Source of the DNA: Phaffia rhodozyma | Taxonomy: Eukaryota > Basidiomycota > Tremellomycetes > Cystofilobasidiales > Mrakiaceae | DNA: 64,000 nucleotides | Assembly: GCA_014706385.1 (NCBI GenBank) | Contig: JACGZH010000006.1 | Span: 1,116,001-1,180,000, forward strand | Direction: 5' to 3' | Shown: piece after piece, positions 21,644 through 32,813 of the stretch | Layout: every line of letters begins with the position of its first letter | Numbering within the stretch: the stretch's first letter is position 1 | Translations under genes and position numbers: made by a program | Notes under the pieces: generated by a model | Databases searched by the model: none | Told to the model about the DNA's origin: nothing | What the model saw: only the letters and a program-made list of their open reading frames with translations

Positions 21644-23629
21644 TCAAAATTCATAAATCTCCGGCTTTGAAGGATCCACGAATCCAACTCTTTTCATTGC
21701 TGACTTTCTTGGCTTGACATTGTCACTAGAAAGTGAGCTTTTCTTGTCCAGCACCGGTTCTCGTTTGACGGTTGGGAACTCCACCTCATCCGAGACCTCG
21801 ATTCGAACTCTACCTGCCCCTTTTTCTTCCTTGTCTCCACAGTTATGAGAATGATCGTGATCATGCGAGTGTGTATGGTGGTCATGTCCCTCGCCACCAC
21901 CACTACCGTTGCTGATAGAAAGATCCTTCATGCCTTTGAGAGAAGCAGTCACCGAAGGAGGAGCAGTCGTTCGTCTCTCGCCTACACCACCTTCGACATC
22001 TAGATGAAGCGTCTCTACCACGAATGCTTTTCGCTTTAACTTGAACGCCAGGTTGTTTGAGCCGCCTCGACCACCGAGCAAGGTAGATGTCTTTTGAGAT
22101 GGAGGAGCTAGAGATTGTTGGTGGAACGGAGCATGGACATGAAGGAAACCGTGGTGATGAGAGAAGAGCTCAGGAAGGGTCGGGTCGGCTATCGAGGAGA
22201 TAGGTGATATCAGTAAGAGAAAACCAGATGTAAGCAATTAGTTTCTACATACTACAAGTGTTTATTTAAAGACGGGAAGGAGAGAGCTCAGGTTTGAAGA
22301 AGAAACATGAACGTACAGCCGAAACCCTCGAGTTCGATCGTCGAGTCAGTTGCCCACATCAACCGAGAGACCAACGCCTTGTCAGCACAAAGGTGAGGAG
22401 GAAGGGTTATTAGCACGGCCACATGCACAGGTCTGATAACCGAACGGAGACCCATCAGGAACCGGAACATTTCCTGATAACCGAGTAGGAGAGATACCTT
22501 GAGTCAGCTTGTGGAATCAATTTAAAAGTTGATAGAGAATTATGGGTGAACGAAGGGTACGTACAGCATGGGTCAGGTCACCATAAGACTGGGAGAATAG
22601 ATTAGGAAGAGCGATTCGAAGGGCTCGAGCAGGTTGACTTGGACGAGGCTCGATTGTACTACGTCTTTAGTTGAGAGAAGTCCACGAGTGCCAACAGACG
22701 TATAGTCGAGAGGTGAGCTGTGAGAGCTCGAGAGGTGTCAATTTCAGAGAGAATAGACCAGCGCACGTACTGGTATGGTCCTTTCTCGACGATCTTCTTG
22801 ATTTGGTTCAGTACTTCGTCAAGTGGACTCTCAACACCCACGGTCTCTCCTTTTTTTCTGGATGGCCGAGGAGTGTACGGATCCACATGGACATAGGCTA
22901 ATTGACGGGAATCTATTAAGTCGGCGATTCTCGAGCGGGGAATATTCTGGGTGAGAGATAAGGTGTAGTTGAATGAATTAACTTTGATGGGCAAGAAAAG
23001 AACAGAGAAGTTCAGTCATTGAAACAATCATATCACACCAAGACACCAAGCCAATTTATGGATAAGATATATAGGCAAGTATAGTGAGAACGAGCTTGAA
23101 GAAATAGAAAGAGAGCGATGTACTTACCTGATGAAGACTTGGTATCCACTGTGGTCTGAAACTTGCTCATCCCACCATACCTCCAAGCAATCTTGATCTT
23201 GTTTCCTTCCTCGTTCTCGTCTAGCAGCTCCTCTCCCTCACTTTCCATGCCAGCATCTTCGTTCTCAGCTTTGGGCTCTCCCTGCTCCTTGTTCTCTTTC
23301 TGTTGTTGCTGCTGCTGTGCTGCACTAGCATCCCACATGCATCCTTTGACGAGCTCGTCAGGCTCGTCTTGAGCACCTACGACGACAACGTTCTGCTGGC
23401 TAATCAGACCCTGAGCAATCCAATATCTTTGGATGAGCTTCCCCCAGGCTGAGTGGGCATCGGGGGTGAGGACAAGCAGGGCCGATGATAGAGGTTGACC
23501 GGGGCTTAGGACGTCATCCAGAGAGGCCAGACCGGTGGACAAGTGAGGTAGGGGAACAGTTGGGCACACGATCGTTCCCGGAGGGGGAGAAGGAAGGGAA
23601 GATGGCTTGATTCGCCGGAAAGACGTCAT
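21644..23629 (-). CDS. ELP4: Elongator complex subunit Elp4 (PAXNEB)
   Basis: Part of the Elp4-5-6 RecA-like ring that works with Elp1-3 in tRNA wobble-uridine modification. Exons (5' to 3'): 23629-23128, 22981-22771, 22658-22565, 22473-22317, 22188-21644; 502 residues. Family marks: PHLSTGLASLDDVL and SALLVLTPDAHSAWGKLIQR near the start, IAWRYGGM, LTQNIPRSRI, ARALRIALPNLFSQSYGDL, FRFLMGLRSVIRPVHVAVLIT, SRLMWATDSTIELEGF, HGFLHVHAPFHQQSLAP and LAFKLKRKAFVVETLHLDVE. A poly-Gln tract and an acidic patch interrupt the N-terminal part, as is common in fungal Elp4. Near the C-terminus is an unusual run rich in His and Asp (about plus-strand 21836-21890). The 3' end faces XFP. Confidence 0.93.
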
Positions 23630-24135
23630 GATTCAGATCTTTTTGAGGTTTCAGTTCTTCTCAGAGAACGGGAACGACAATGATGGTGAGAATAAGTGGT
23701 TGGAGGGTGCTGAATCGATGTTGAAAAACGCTGCGGGATTTCCCAATTGAATTAGAACCAAAAAAACGTAGGCCTGAAGAAAATCCTTAACCGGCCGCTG
23801 ATAGAACCATCAATCTAGCAAACAGATCAGACACATCGACAAGACTCATCAAGATTGGTTCTTGCAAACATTGTCTGAGTGATATGCGCAACATTTCATT
23901 TTCATTAAATAAGCTCCGCGGATCCGAGTACGAGAGCATGCAGGAAGAGAGGAGCGATCCTGAGTCCTCTTCATCTTATGTTGTCCAAGGCAATTATCGG
24001 GAAGCAATCCACTCTTCAAAAACACGCGTCATTCGAGCGTTCGTCTTGCGTCCTTCATTGTGTATCTTCTTAGATCGAAACACCAGAGAGAACAGAGTTT
24101 AAAACAAATATATAATACATCTTGACCGGCCAACT
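23630..24135. other. Intergenic region between ELP4 and the snRNP gene
   Basis: 506 bp, holding the ELP4 promoter (both genes are on the minus strand) and the snRNP gene 3' UTR. An ACGCGT occurs near 24022. No coding exon seen. Confidence 0.5.
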
Positions 24136-25911
24136 TTACTTCCTAGCAAACGTGACCTGTGAGGGAGTACGGAAACACAATACGCATACAGTGTCAGTCG
24201 TGCCAAAAATACAAGACAAGCTGGGTCGATCGATAGGCGGTGGATAAGGGTTCAATCAAGATAAACAAAGACATACCCTCATAGCTTCTCCCTCCCCGGG
24301 ACCCATTTTAAAGTTGTTGAGACCTTCTCTTGCCAGCGTTGAACTTGCCTCGTCTGCATAATCGACGAAGGCAATGTCTCGACGTGCAGCAATCACACGC
24401 ACTGCCACCAAGTTGGGGTATCTGTTTGAAGAGGAAAGAAAAGATGATACCGGTGACAAAAGACAAGTCGGGAAGTGATGAGTAGACGGCCTTCTCTCAG
24501 ATGTACCAAGAAAACTGACTTTGAGAACTGCTCCTCCAAATCTTCTTTCGTAACTCCGTCGACCAAATTTTGAATGAACAACGTCGTATTCGGGGGCAGG
24601 TACTCGTCCGGCATCTGAACAGGCACTCGCTTGACAGGAGCGGCCACTAAGCCGGCAGCAGAACCGGCTTCGCCACTGGCAGGATCGGCCGCAGAAGCGG
24701 CAGCAGCGGCGTCGGCAGCAGCCTTGCGCTTCGCCTGCTCCTTCTGACGATGAGGATTATCAACTCGGGCTTTCTCTGGTTTTTCGAGAAACAAAGAGAC
24801 ACATGGTATCGTTAAGTGGCTGCCCTAAACTGAGATCTAAGCTCTGCATTCTCGAATGAAAAAAAGTAGATGAAGGGGAGGACGAACTCTTGTGCTCTTT
24901 TCGAAGCTCCTTGTGCTGATCGAATCCTGCATCATCAAGTTTTCTCACGACAGCGTCCGACTTTGTGCGTGCAAATTCGATTTGCTATTGGCCGACCTCG
25001 TGGAAACAACATCCAGACACGGTCAGCCGATTGATAGAGACGCGTTCGGTGACCTTGCAGGAGAGAAAGAAAAGACACGAACCATAGGCTTGCCGTATAG
25101 AGGAAATCCCTTCACTTCTTTCAGAGCCTTTGCCGCTATCTCCTTGTTTTCAAATGACACGAACGCCTGACCTCTCATCCGGACGTTCGTGTGAGCGACG
25201 ATATCGAGTACCGGGGCATACATCTTGAACAGATAACCGAGACACTGCTTCATCACTGGAGAGAAGAGACAGGAAGCATCAGCAAGGACAGGTTATGAAG
25301 GACGACCATCAACCGGCGAGCAAAAGCACAGAGAGATGGTAAGAAACGTCCGGTCGGCAGCGACATTGGCGACGAGAGAGACATGACACTGAAGAACATA
25401 TAGACTACAAATAGACGATTCGTACCAGGTAATTTAACTTTTTCGTTCAGATTCTGTGATTAAAGAACAGAAGCAAAGAGACAAGACCAGAGAATCAGCA
25501 TCAGCAACCATACTCTTGGTTCAGAGGCTACGATCAATCCCTACTTACGTGGATATACAGCGTCTCTGTCCATGTCGCCCTCTCTGCTCTATCTTTTTCC
25601 TCCTGAATCTTGATTTGTTCCAATCTGATCCGCTCCTGCTCCTGTCTAAATTTCTCCTGCTCCTCCCTAAGCCGTGCCTCGGCCTCTAATCTAGCTTTCT
25701 CGGCAGCTTCCTTTGCGTTTGCCTCCTCCTCCGCCTTTTTCGCTAAGTCTTCCTCCTCGGATAGACCTTCAGCCTTGATGGTCTGTTCGTCGACCTCGAT
25801 CTTATGCTGATCGTCTGAAGTGGTGTCGATCGCATCAGAAACGAGAGGAGCAGCTCCTTCAGCCGTCGAGGCTGGTGCAGATGGATCTTCGGTAGGGATG
25901 ACTCCGTCCAT
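24136..25911 (-). CDS. U1A/U2B''-type snRNP protein with two RRMs
   Basis: Spliceosomal RNA-binding protein of the U1A/U2B''/SNF family, which binds stem-loops of U1 and/or U2 snRNA. Exons (5' to 3'): 25911-25549, 25453-25426, 25255-25083, 24984-24888, 24775-24520, 24421-24277, 24156-24136; 360 residues. RRM1: TLYIHNLNEKVKLP (RNP2 plus the family-specific NLNEK), MRGQAFVSFENKEIAAKAL (RNP1) and YGKPMQIEFARTKSD. A basic linker follows (KEHKKKARVDNPHRQKEQ). RRM2: TTLFIQNLVDGVTKEDLEEQF, RDIAFVDYADEASSTLA, ending VTFARK. The first exon adds about 110 residues ahead of RRM1: an acidic segment, then a charged coiled-coil rich in E, Q and R. That extension is not typical of animal U1A. One exon is 28 nt and the last coding exon 21 nt. 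Whether it serves U1, U2 or both cannot be told. Confidence 0.92.
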
Positions 25912-26256
25912 GGTTTCGTACGCTCTCCTGTTGATCTTTGGAAGGGCAAGGTGGGGGATTGATAGAAACTATTCGAGAGCGGCTGCGAGAAGTTGAGAGA
26001 GCAGAGATGGAGAAAAGAGATTTTTGAATGAATAGTTGAAATCATATAGCACTTAGGTAAGTCAACATTTTGAGACCAACTCCATTACGTCCAGACAACC
26101 TTCCAAAGTCAGCAGAACCCAACACCTGATCCGACCACTCCTTTGCTCAGAGCGTTTGTCTGTTCGACTTCTATAGCTGGACATCATCCCTGTTGACCCA
26201 GTTTTCGTGTTGGGAAGCCATCGAAATTGAGGAGAAAAAAAATAAAAGTTACTACT
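25912..26256. promoter_or_regulatory. Divergent promoter, snRNP gene / RPC37
   Basis: 345 bp between start codons on opposite strands, joining two genes of the RNA-production machinery. No strong known motif was identified by eye. Confidence 0.4.
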
Positions 26257-27917
26257 ATGGCAACTCGAGTAAGTCTCAGTCCCTCACTCTCTATTCTTGT
26301 ACTACGTCTGAACTGATCGGCATGCTCTCTGCCAAAAAGTCTACTCGAACAGTCAAAAAGACGGACGCCTTGCCGGCTACTCAGACATCTCCAGCTGAAA
26401 AGCCGCGACTTCCACTTTCTACATCACAGACTTCATCAGCCTCTGAACGTCCACCGGCTTCGACACCGGTAGCTCCCAACCCTCCATCCTCTCCAACAAT
26501 CCCTGTGACAACCACCGACACACCGTTCCTACCAGATCCGGATCCGGATTCGGATTCAGACTCTGATGACGAAGACACAGTCGAACATGAAATTCCTGTC
26601 TATCTATCTCATGCGCTCGGGAAGAACCTCCACTTGTTTCAATTTCCGGTGACTGACAACGTCGAGGTTCCTGAACGAGCAGCTGAGAAGGGTTGGAAGA
26701 TCTCAGCGAGGTGGAAGCCGAATGCAAAACGGTTCGAAATGGAGGTTCGTAGGTCTTTGCTTTTCATCTCAAAGGAAGACTCATGGCATATGCGTACGGT
26801 CCTTGTCTGTGACTTATGCGTGTAGCCTGTCGCTTGCTTTCCATAAATGGAGAGAATGAAGCTAAAGACATCACTCTTCGGGGACATATTAACCTTGAAT
26901 TAGATCCCATTGGATACTCGGCAAGAGGTTTATGACCGAGAAAGAGGTGAAGAGCTTGGAGAAGGTGCTCGATTGTTGTTCGAGAAAGAATTAGCCGTCG
27001 CCGCTGCCAGAGCAAACGCAGGATCTTCTTTAAGCGGTAGTAAGAAGAAGAAGAAGGAGGACAGGGAAAGGGAGGCAATGGCCTCTAGGGAAGGGCCGAA
27101 GAAATCGTTGCAGCACATCAAGCTGAGAAGTCAGCTCGTGCCAGATCAGACGAGTTATATGGCTGGCTGTATGAAAGATGGTTCGTCTGTTGAAATCTAT
27201 CAGCGTTCTGAATAGAGCGACCGTCGGAGCTGATAATGAAATTAACGGTCTCGTATATTTCTTTGGATGCAAAATGTTTGCATCTACAGGCGCGCTATAC
27301 TTGCATCCAATCACTCATCAGTTTCAGCTACGGCCCGCGCTCGATTATTTGGACGCACTGGACGAGCAGGCCAAAGAGGAAAGGCGAAAGGAACGCGCGA
27401 TGGATGACTCGGACTCGGAGGACGAGAAGAAGGAGCAAGCTGGGAAGGCCGTCGCTGTTTGTTCCTCTTTCTTACATGCGTATCGTATCTTCTGGTAGTT
27501 GACAAACGTTCTCCCGCTTGCTTTTCTCTCTTCAACACCTCTACCCTTTCAAGGTTGTGGTGAAGCGTGTGACAGAGGACGGAAAGGCTGTGGGGTCCGG
27601 GTACGGAGGCGGAAACATCTTTCATGCGATGCGAGAAGAGGAGGAAGAGCCTTGGACCAAGCTTGGCTGGATGGGTAACCAGGTAAGAGATCCACACATG
27701 TAGAAAGGAACATATGCCTTAGGATGTCTCGGGGCTATCAAGCTCACGTCGGTGTTTGTTTCACATTCACTATGCCTTTACTCTGTAGACCGAGCAAGCC
27801 CAGTTAGTCTTGGACAAGCTATTCGATGTGCCGGCGGAAGAGTTAGAATGTATATCACAGCCATTGGATATGCTGAAGGTGGATCCGAGGCTGACCGCTG
27901 TGAGCGGATGGAATTAA
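26257..27917 (+). CDS. RPC37: RNA polymerase III subunit RPC5/RPC37
   Basis: Forms the TFIIF-like Rpc37-Rpc53 heterodimer needed for Pol III termination and reinitiation. Exons 26257-26268, 26340-26744, 26904-27180, 27290-27456, 27554-27682, 27789-27917; 372 residues. The N-terminal third is Pro/Ser/Thr-rich and ends in an acidic Asp/Ser run. The family core follows: VEHEIPVYLSHALGKNLHLF, then WKPNAKRFEMEIPLDTR, LRSQLVPDQTSYMAGCMKDG and GALYLHPITHQFQLRPALDYLD; this order matches the RPC5 dimerisation domain. The C-terminus is an acidic linker, then VVVKRVTEDG and WTKLGWMGNQ. The first coding exon carries only four codons (MATR). Head to head with the snRNP gene. Confidence 0.9.
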
Positions 27918-28969
27918 AAAAGAAGAACATGACGCGATGAATGTTTCATTTATCGACTTTTGACTGGAGAAAAGACAACCGTAAGAGAACCAAGAGGGAT
28001 CAGAAGGGATAGAAGAATAGGTGGAAAGAAACCATGTCGATCGCTCTCAATACCCCACACCTCGTATGTTCTTATGTCCAAGCGGTACAGTGTCAGTGAT
28101 GCCAAGTATCCAAGAAGGTGAAATTAAAAGAAAACGACTTCGAGGTAAACCGCGCCAAGATCAAGTGGACGGAAGCGCTTGTACGTCGATAGCAATCGCT
28201 ATCCAAGACTTCTTTTGCACAGCGACGAAAAACTGCACAGATAGACGAGCGTATGAATGTCTGAACAAACCAAGATATGATGAGAATACAGAAAGAACGA
28301 GCCTTGCTACACGAAGACCCGTGCTCGGAGGAGCCAAGCCTCCCGACGTTCTGAATGATCACCGCCGCGGCCGGTGTTAAATCGAGCCGAATGCCGCCAA
28401 TTAGGTCGATGAGAGCTACGGATGGAAGAACGATCACCTTTAGCTTCTCTTGTCTCCTTGCTCTTGCCATTCTTCACTAACATTGTCTTTCATTCACTGA
28501 CCCCTTTCTAGCTTGGCTCTGGAGTTAAAGCTTTCTCGTCAATTGGGCTACTGATCCGCTGACCCGCTGACCTGGGTCTAGTTTGAGTCCTCATTTTGTT
28601 TACTGCTTTCTTGCTTTGTTCAAACGTTTCCAAAAGAGCCGACGGATCGAGTGACCACTCAGCCAACCTACAGCGATGGAAGGACGGACAATCAGACCGA
28701 CCGAGAGGGTTTGATGATCTCTTGGGTTCCCTCGGTCCATCGCGTGTTATGTCTCTTGCTCTCTTCTTCATCCGGTCGACACCAACCGTTTGACCCCGGT
28801 TTCTCTCTCTTGTTAGTTCATAAAGCCCGCTGTTCTCGTCCATGTTTCGTCCAACTCTCGCTCCCTCGTTCTTTCGTTCTCTCGCTTTCGCTTTTACTTA
28901 CACCTAATCCCATTTCAGCTCAACTCATTCTATAGCCTTAAAACCAACACACGCGTACTCACACGAACC
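27918..28969. other. Intergenic region between RPC37 and the FucP-like gene
   Basis: About 1.05 kb. It should contain the RPC37 3' UTR and the transporter promoter (CT-rich leader 28800-28960, with ACGCGT near 28952). Overlapping open frames of 119 (+, 28021-28380) and 125 codons (-, 28470-28093) lie here, but neither shows family similarity, splice structure or the local codon bias, so I call no gene. Confidence 0.45.
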
Positions 28970-31960
28970 ATGGGTTTCTTTGCAAAGAAGCAGGCGCCGA
29001 AAGTAGACGAGAGAGGCGTGCCCATCCCTCTGGATTATAAAAGTGTATGTTTATATCCAAAGATTGAAGAGGAGAGAGGAAGATCGAATATCTATGAACT
29101 CACTTTATTCCGATTGCATGAATGGCTCTCTCTTAGCTCTCCAAATCGGACACTATCTTCTCCTTCAGCCTTATCGCTAGTCTATTCTTCTTATGGGGGC
29201 TTTCCTACGGCTTGGTCGATGTCTTGAACAAGGTTAGTCTTCAATTTCTTGTTTCTTCTTCGACATAGAATCGTGTCGTCGTCAATCGTACTTGACTGAT
29301 ACGTTCTGATAAAACCTTTGGACGATCAGCACTTCTTGAATATCTTCGGTAAGAGACCGAGTTTTCACCGTTGACTTCCTCGTTTCCTCAGCATTTTTAC
29401 GCCAAGTTCTCTTTGATGATTCTTCGCTCATAGGTCTCACCAGAGTTCAGAGTACACTGTTGCAGGTAAGAATTTGCTCTTTTTATTCTTTGGTTGATAA
29501 TAGTTGTACTCATTCGATATCTCCTTCGTTTTGACCACGATTAGTTCAGTTACTTTGTGTCCTATTTGCTGGTTGCCCCTCCGGTAAGTAAAAGCTCTCT
29601 ATCGCTCAATTTTACCAGGTTGGTCTTCATGATGGCTAAATGAGTTCTTCACATCCTACCGATCATATTTAGATGGGATTTTTCATGCGCAAGTACGGAT
29701 ACAAAATTGGAATTCATATTGGTTTGGGGCTGTTCTCGTATGTGTATTTGTCTATCATTAGTACACATAGACGAAGTTGACTTATAACTTCATTGGTGCA
29801 ACCTCAATTATCGTTCTCAGTCTCGGAACGATTCTCTACTGGGTGAGTTTTTCATCTAAGACTCTCCTTTTCGTGTGATAGGGAAGCCAACAACTAAATA
29901 TCTCTCTCCTTTCCTACTGTTTAGCCGGCTGCTGTGTACGAAAAGTTTGGGATGTTTGTTGGTTTCACCTTCATCACCGCCTCCGGTTTGGCTACCCTCG
30001 AAGGTATGTCGAAAGACGATGAAATGTTCTCTTCTTTCACTCTTATGTCCAAGGCTCATGCATCCCGTTTAAAATGATCCATTCTGAAAAATAGTCGCTG
30101 CGAACAGTTACATCACCATTTTGGGCCCTCCCGAACATGCAGCAATGAGACTTGTACTTGCCCAGGCAGCTAACGGTGTGTCGACTGTTATCGGTCCTTT
30201 GATCGCTGCCCAGGCCTTCTTCAAGGGTGAAAACAGTGCATCACTATCCACCGTGCAATACGTATACCTGGCGCTCTGCTGTGTGTGAGTTTCTTTGGTT
30301 CTTTCTCTAATTTACAAGTCAGCATATTTGGCGCGTTAATGAGACTGATGAACACCATCCTGTTCTCTTTGTTTATCGATCAAATACAAATAGCGGGATC
30401 GCATTGAATATCGGGATATATTTTGCGAAGCTCCCAGAGATTACTCAAATTCTAGATGGGGACGCAAACGAGAAAACTGGCTCTTTCTGGCAGCAACATC
30501 GATTGGTTTGGGGAGTAGTCGCTCAGTTCTTCTATGTTGGTGAGTCTACCGTTTCTTCGCACGTTAAGTTCTACCAGGGGTGATTTATGGTTCTCGGATC
30601 TCTGACAGAAGACATGTATGATTGGGTCTTCATTGGTTGCTCTCTATAGGAGCTCAAGTTGCAGTTGGTTCGTTCTGTCTCTGTTCTCTTCAACTGTCTA
30701 GCAAAGTCCCAAACAGTTTCTAATCAACCACGTCTACCAAAAAAACTTGCCACAGCCTCTTTCACCGTGTTTTACATAACTGAGATCAGGGGTATCAGCC
30801 CCAGAATTGACGATTCCACCGCATCCAACATGTTTTCCGGCTGCCAAGCCGTGTTCACCGTCGGTCGGTGAGTGCTTCAGTAATGCCTTCGTTTTGGCCC
30901 ACGCCATATCTGTGGCTATTCTAGAATGCAACTGAAAGTTCCTGGTTGTTAATCGGGATGTTCTGTCTCTCATAAAAGATTTGCTGGTGTTTTGTACCTC
31001 CGATACTTTGTGAGTATTTGTGCCTCACTCCTTTCCGAGCGATAGATCATAAATCGTTGCTGATATGTGAGATTTGTTCTTGACCAAAATCAACAGGACC
31101 CTGCGTTCGCGCTGTTCGTCTCGGGTACAATGCTCGTACTGTTCTCGGTTCTTGTTTCCACTCTTCCTGCATATGGTGGGTAGAGGCTTCTTTTCACTTG
31201 TTAGACAGGTCATATATCTGAGTTCTGTTTCCTTAGGCTAACTGCTGGAACACTGTTCCATCTTATCCGCGCCTTGTCCTTTAGGGGGTATTGCTTGCCT
31301 GTATATTGTGTTCTTCTTCGAGAGTATCTGCTACCCTGTCATCTTGTGAGTCTTCTGTATATTTTCTCCTGATTTGTCTGTTAGGCCGAGATACTGACAC
31401 TTTGACATCTTTGTTGACCGGGTTCCCTTGAAGCACGATCGCGACGGCGGATCTCGGCCCATGGTTCAAGATCGGATCCGGTTGTATCGCTGCTGCTGTC
31501 TCTGGAGGAGCGGCGTTCCCGGCGATGCAGGGCGCCGTCGCTGATTACTCTAGCACGAGTACATCTTTCTTTAGTGAGTCTTGCTTCGCGTTGGCTCAGC
31601 ACTCTAGTCTGTGATGTTCTTGATTCTGATGTGCGGTTGATATTCTTTTTATATCCATTTGCTATGTGCACGTATCAGTTCCCATGACTGGATTTATTGG
31701 TGAGTCTTGACGAGCTAATTGTGAGGAACACCAGTATAAGTCTTTCTGACCCTCTCCTTCTTACACAACCAGTCGTCATGTGCTATGGATTCCTCATGTG
31801 GCGATCACGATCAAGAAAGTACGGCCAGCCTTGGTCCGTCTGGGTTGTGTCTGACTCTCAGTTGACCAACCCTGAGGGTAGATTTAGTCCCGCATTTGAT
31901 GACGAGAAGGGAGAGGACATCAAGAGAGAGCACGCCGAGATCGAGGTCGCATCAAAGTGA
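28970..31960 (+). CDS. MFS sugar transporter, L-fucose permease (FucP)-like
   Basis: Proton-coupled sugar symporter of the FGHS/FucP branch of the major facilitator superfamily; the substrate may be fucose or another hexose. Eighteen exons: 28970-29044, 29137-29232, 29330-29348, 29434-29465, 29545-29583, 29673-29737, 29821-29842, 29925-30003, 30095-30284, 30394-30539, 30650-30667, 30756-30867, 30979-31009, 31097-31175, 31285-31345, 31434-31573, 31679-31699, 31773-31960; 470 residues. Family stretches: LIASLFFLWGLSYGLVDVLN (TM1), RVQSTLLQFSYFVSYLLVAPP, MRKYGYKIGIHIGLGLFSLG, EVAANSYITILGPPEHAAMR, WGVVAQFFYVGAQVAVASF, FFFESICYPVIFT and SGGAAFPAMQGAVADY. Length matches bacterial FucP (about 440) plus short tails; the cytosolic C-terminus is acidic. 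Exons of 18, 19, 21 and 22 nt occur, and every exon was needed to keep the family motifs continuous. Confidence 0.93.
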
Positions 31961-32813
31961 TTACGGGGAAAGGATCAACGAGTCTGATATGGACGAATTT
32001 CTACTCATACAAGCCTCTCTTGTTGCGCCTTTTGTATCTCTCTCTCTCTCTCTTTTTCTTCTTTTTTCCCCAATTTTTTCCTTCTTGTTTTGTCTTCTGT
32101 GTCCTGATTTGTAGTAAAACTGTGTCCTGTTTGTATTGGTGTACCCGGATAGTGTGTCTCATCTATCATCGTCCATATCTCTTTCTGTGATGGGAAGACT
32201 TTCTTTAAATAAATACTGTATGTCATGTTATCTCATGCCGTTTGAGAGTTTCATCACCCTTGAACAGATGATCGGCTCAAGCTCACGAACTCCAAGGATG
32301 AAGGAGCTGACAACAAGAAAACATGACAACGATGTAAGAACAATTGTGGCTGCTGATTTGTGATTAAGCATGCCCAGCCTGAACTGTATACATTATATAT
32401 GCGCTGTGCAACGGGCGATAGGGAGAACCAACCGGTGGGGACAAGGCCGGTGACAACACACAGGTCTGTTCTAGACCCTGGGCAGATCTGGAGTAGACTG
32501 TGGGGAATTTTGTGCGAGCGATGAACGTTCGACGTGGGGTCAGGAACGGAAGGACTGCGCTTTTGGAGAGAAAGTCCGAGATGACGGCGCACGCTCGCTC
32601 GGAAATTGTTTTTCGCTACTTCCTTGTCGTTCCTGTTCCTGATCCTGTTCTTGGTCCCGTTCCTGTTCCTTATTTTTCTCCATCCTTCCTCTTCGTCACC
32701 ATCCTCGTCCCTTTTTATCCTTATCCATCTCTCTCCTCTTTCTTTCGTCCACCCACCACCACCTCTGTCTCTCTTCCACGTCCTCTACTAACACCTCCCT
32801 CCACCCGTCCGTC
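31961..32813. other. Intergenic region upstream of Prm10-like gene A
   Basis: About 0.85 kb: T-rich 3' UTR of the transporter gene (32030-32130), then the promoter of the next gene. At 32622-32672 an imperfect GTTCCT/GATCCT hexamer repeat and long CT-rich runs form the leader. No coding exon seen. Confidence 0.5.

Noticed and set aside
28021..28470. Overlapping 119- and 125-codon open frames on opposite strands
   Set aside because: No recognisable motifs, no codon bias matching neighbours, no plausible splice structure; likely chance frames in intergenic DNA.
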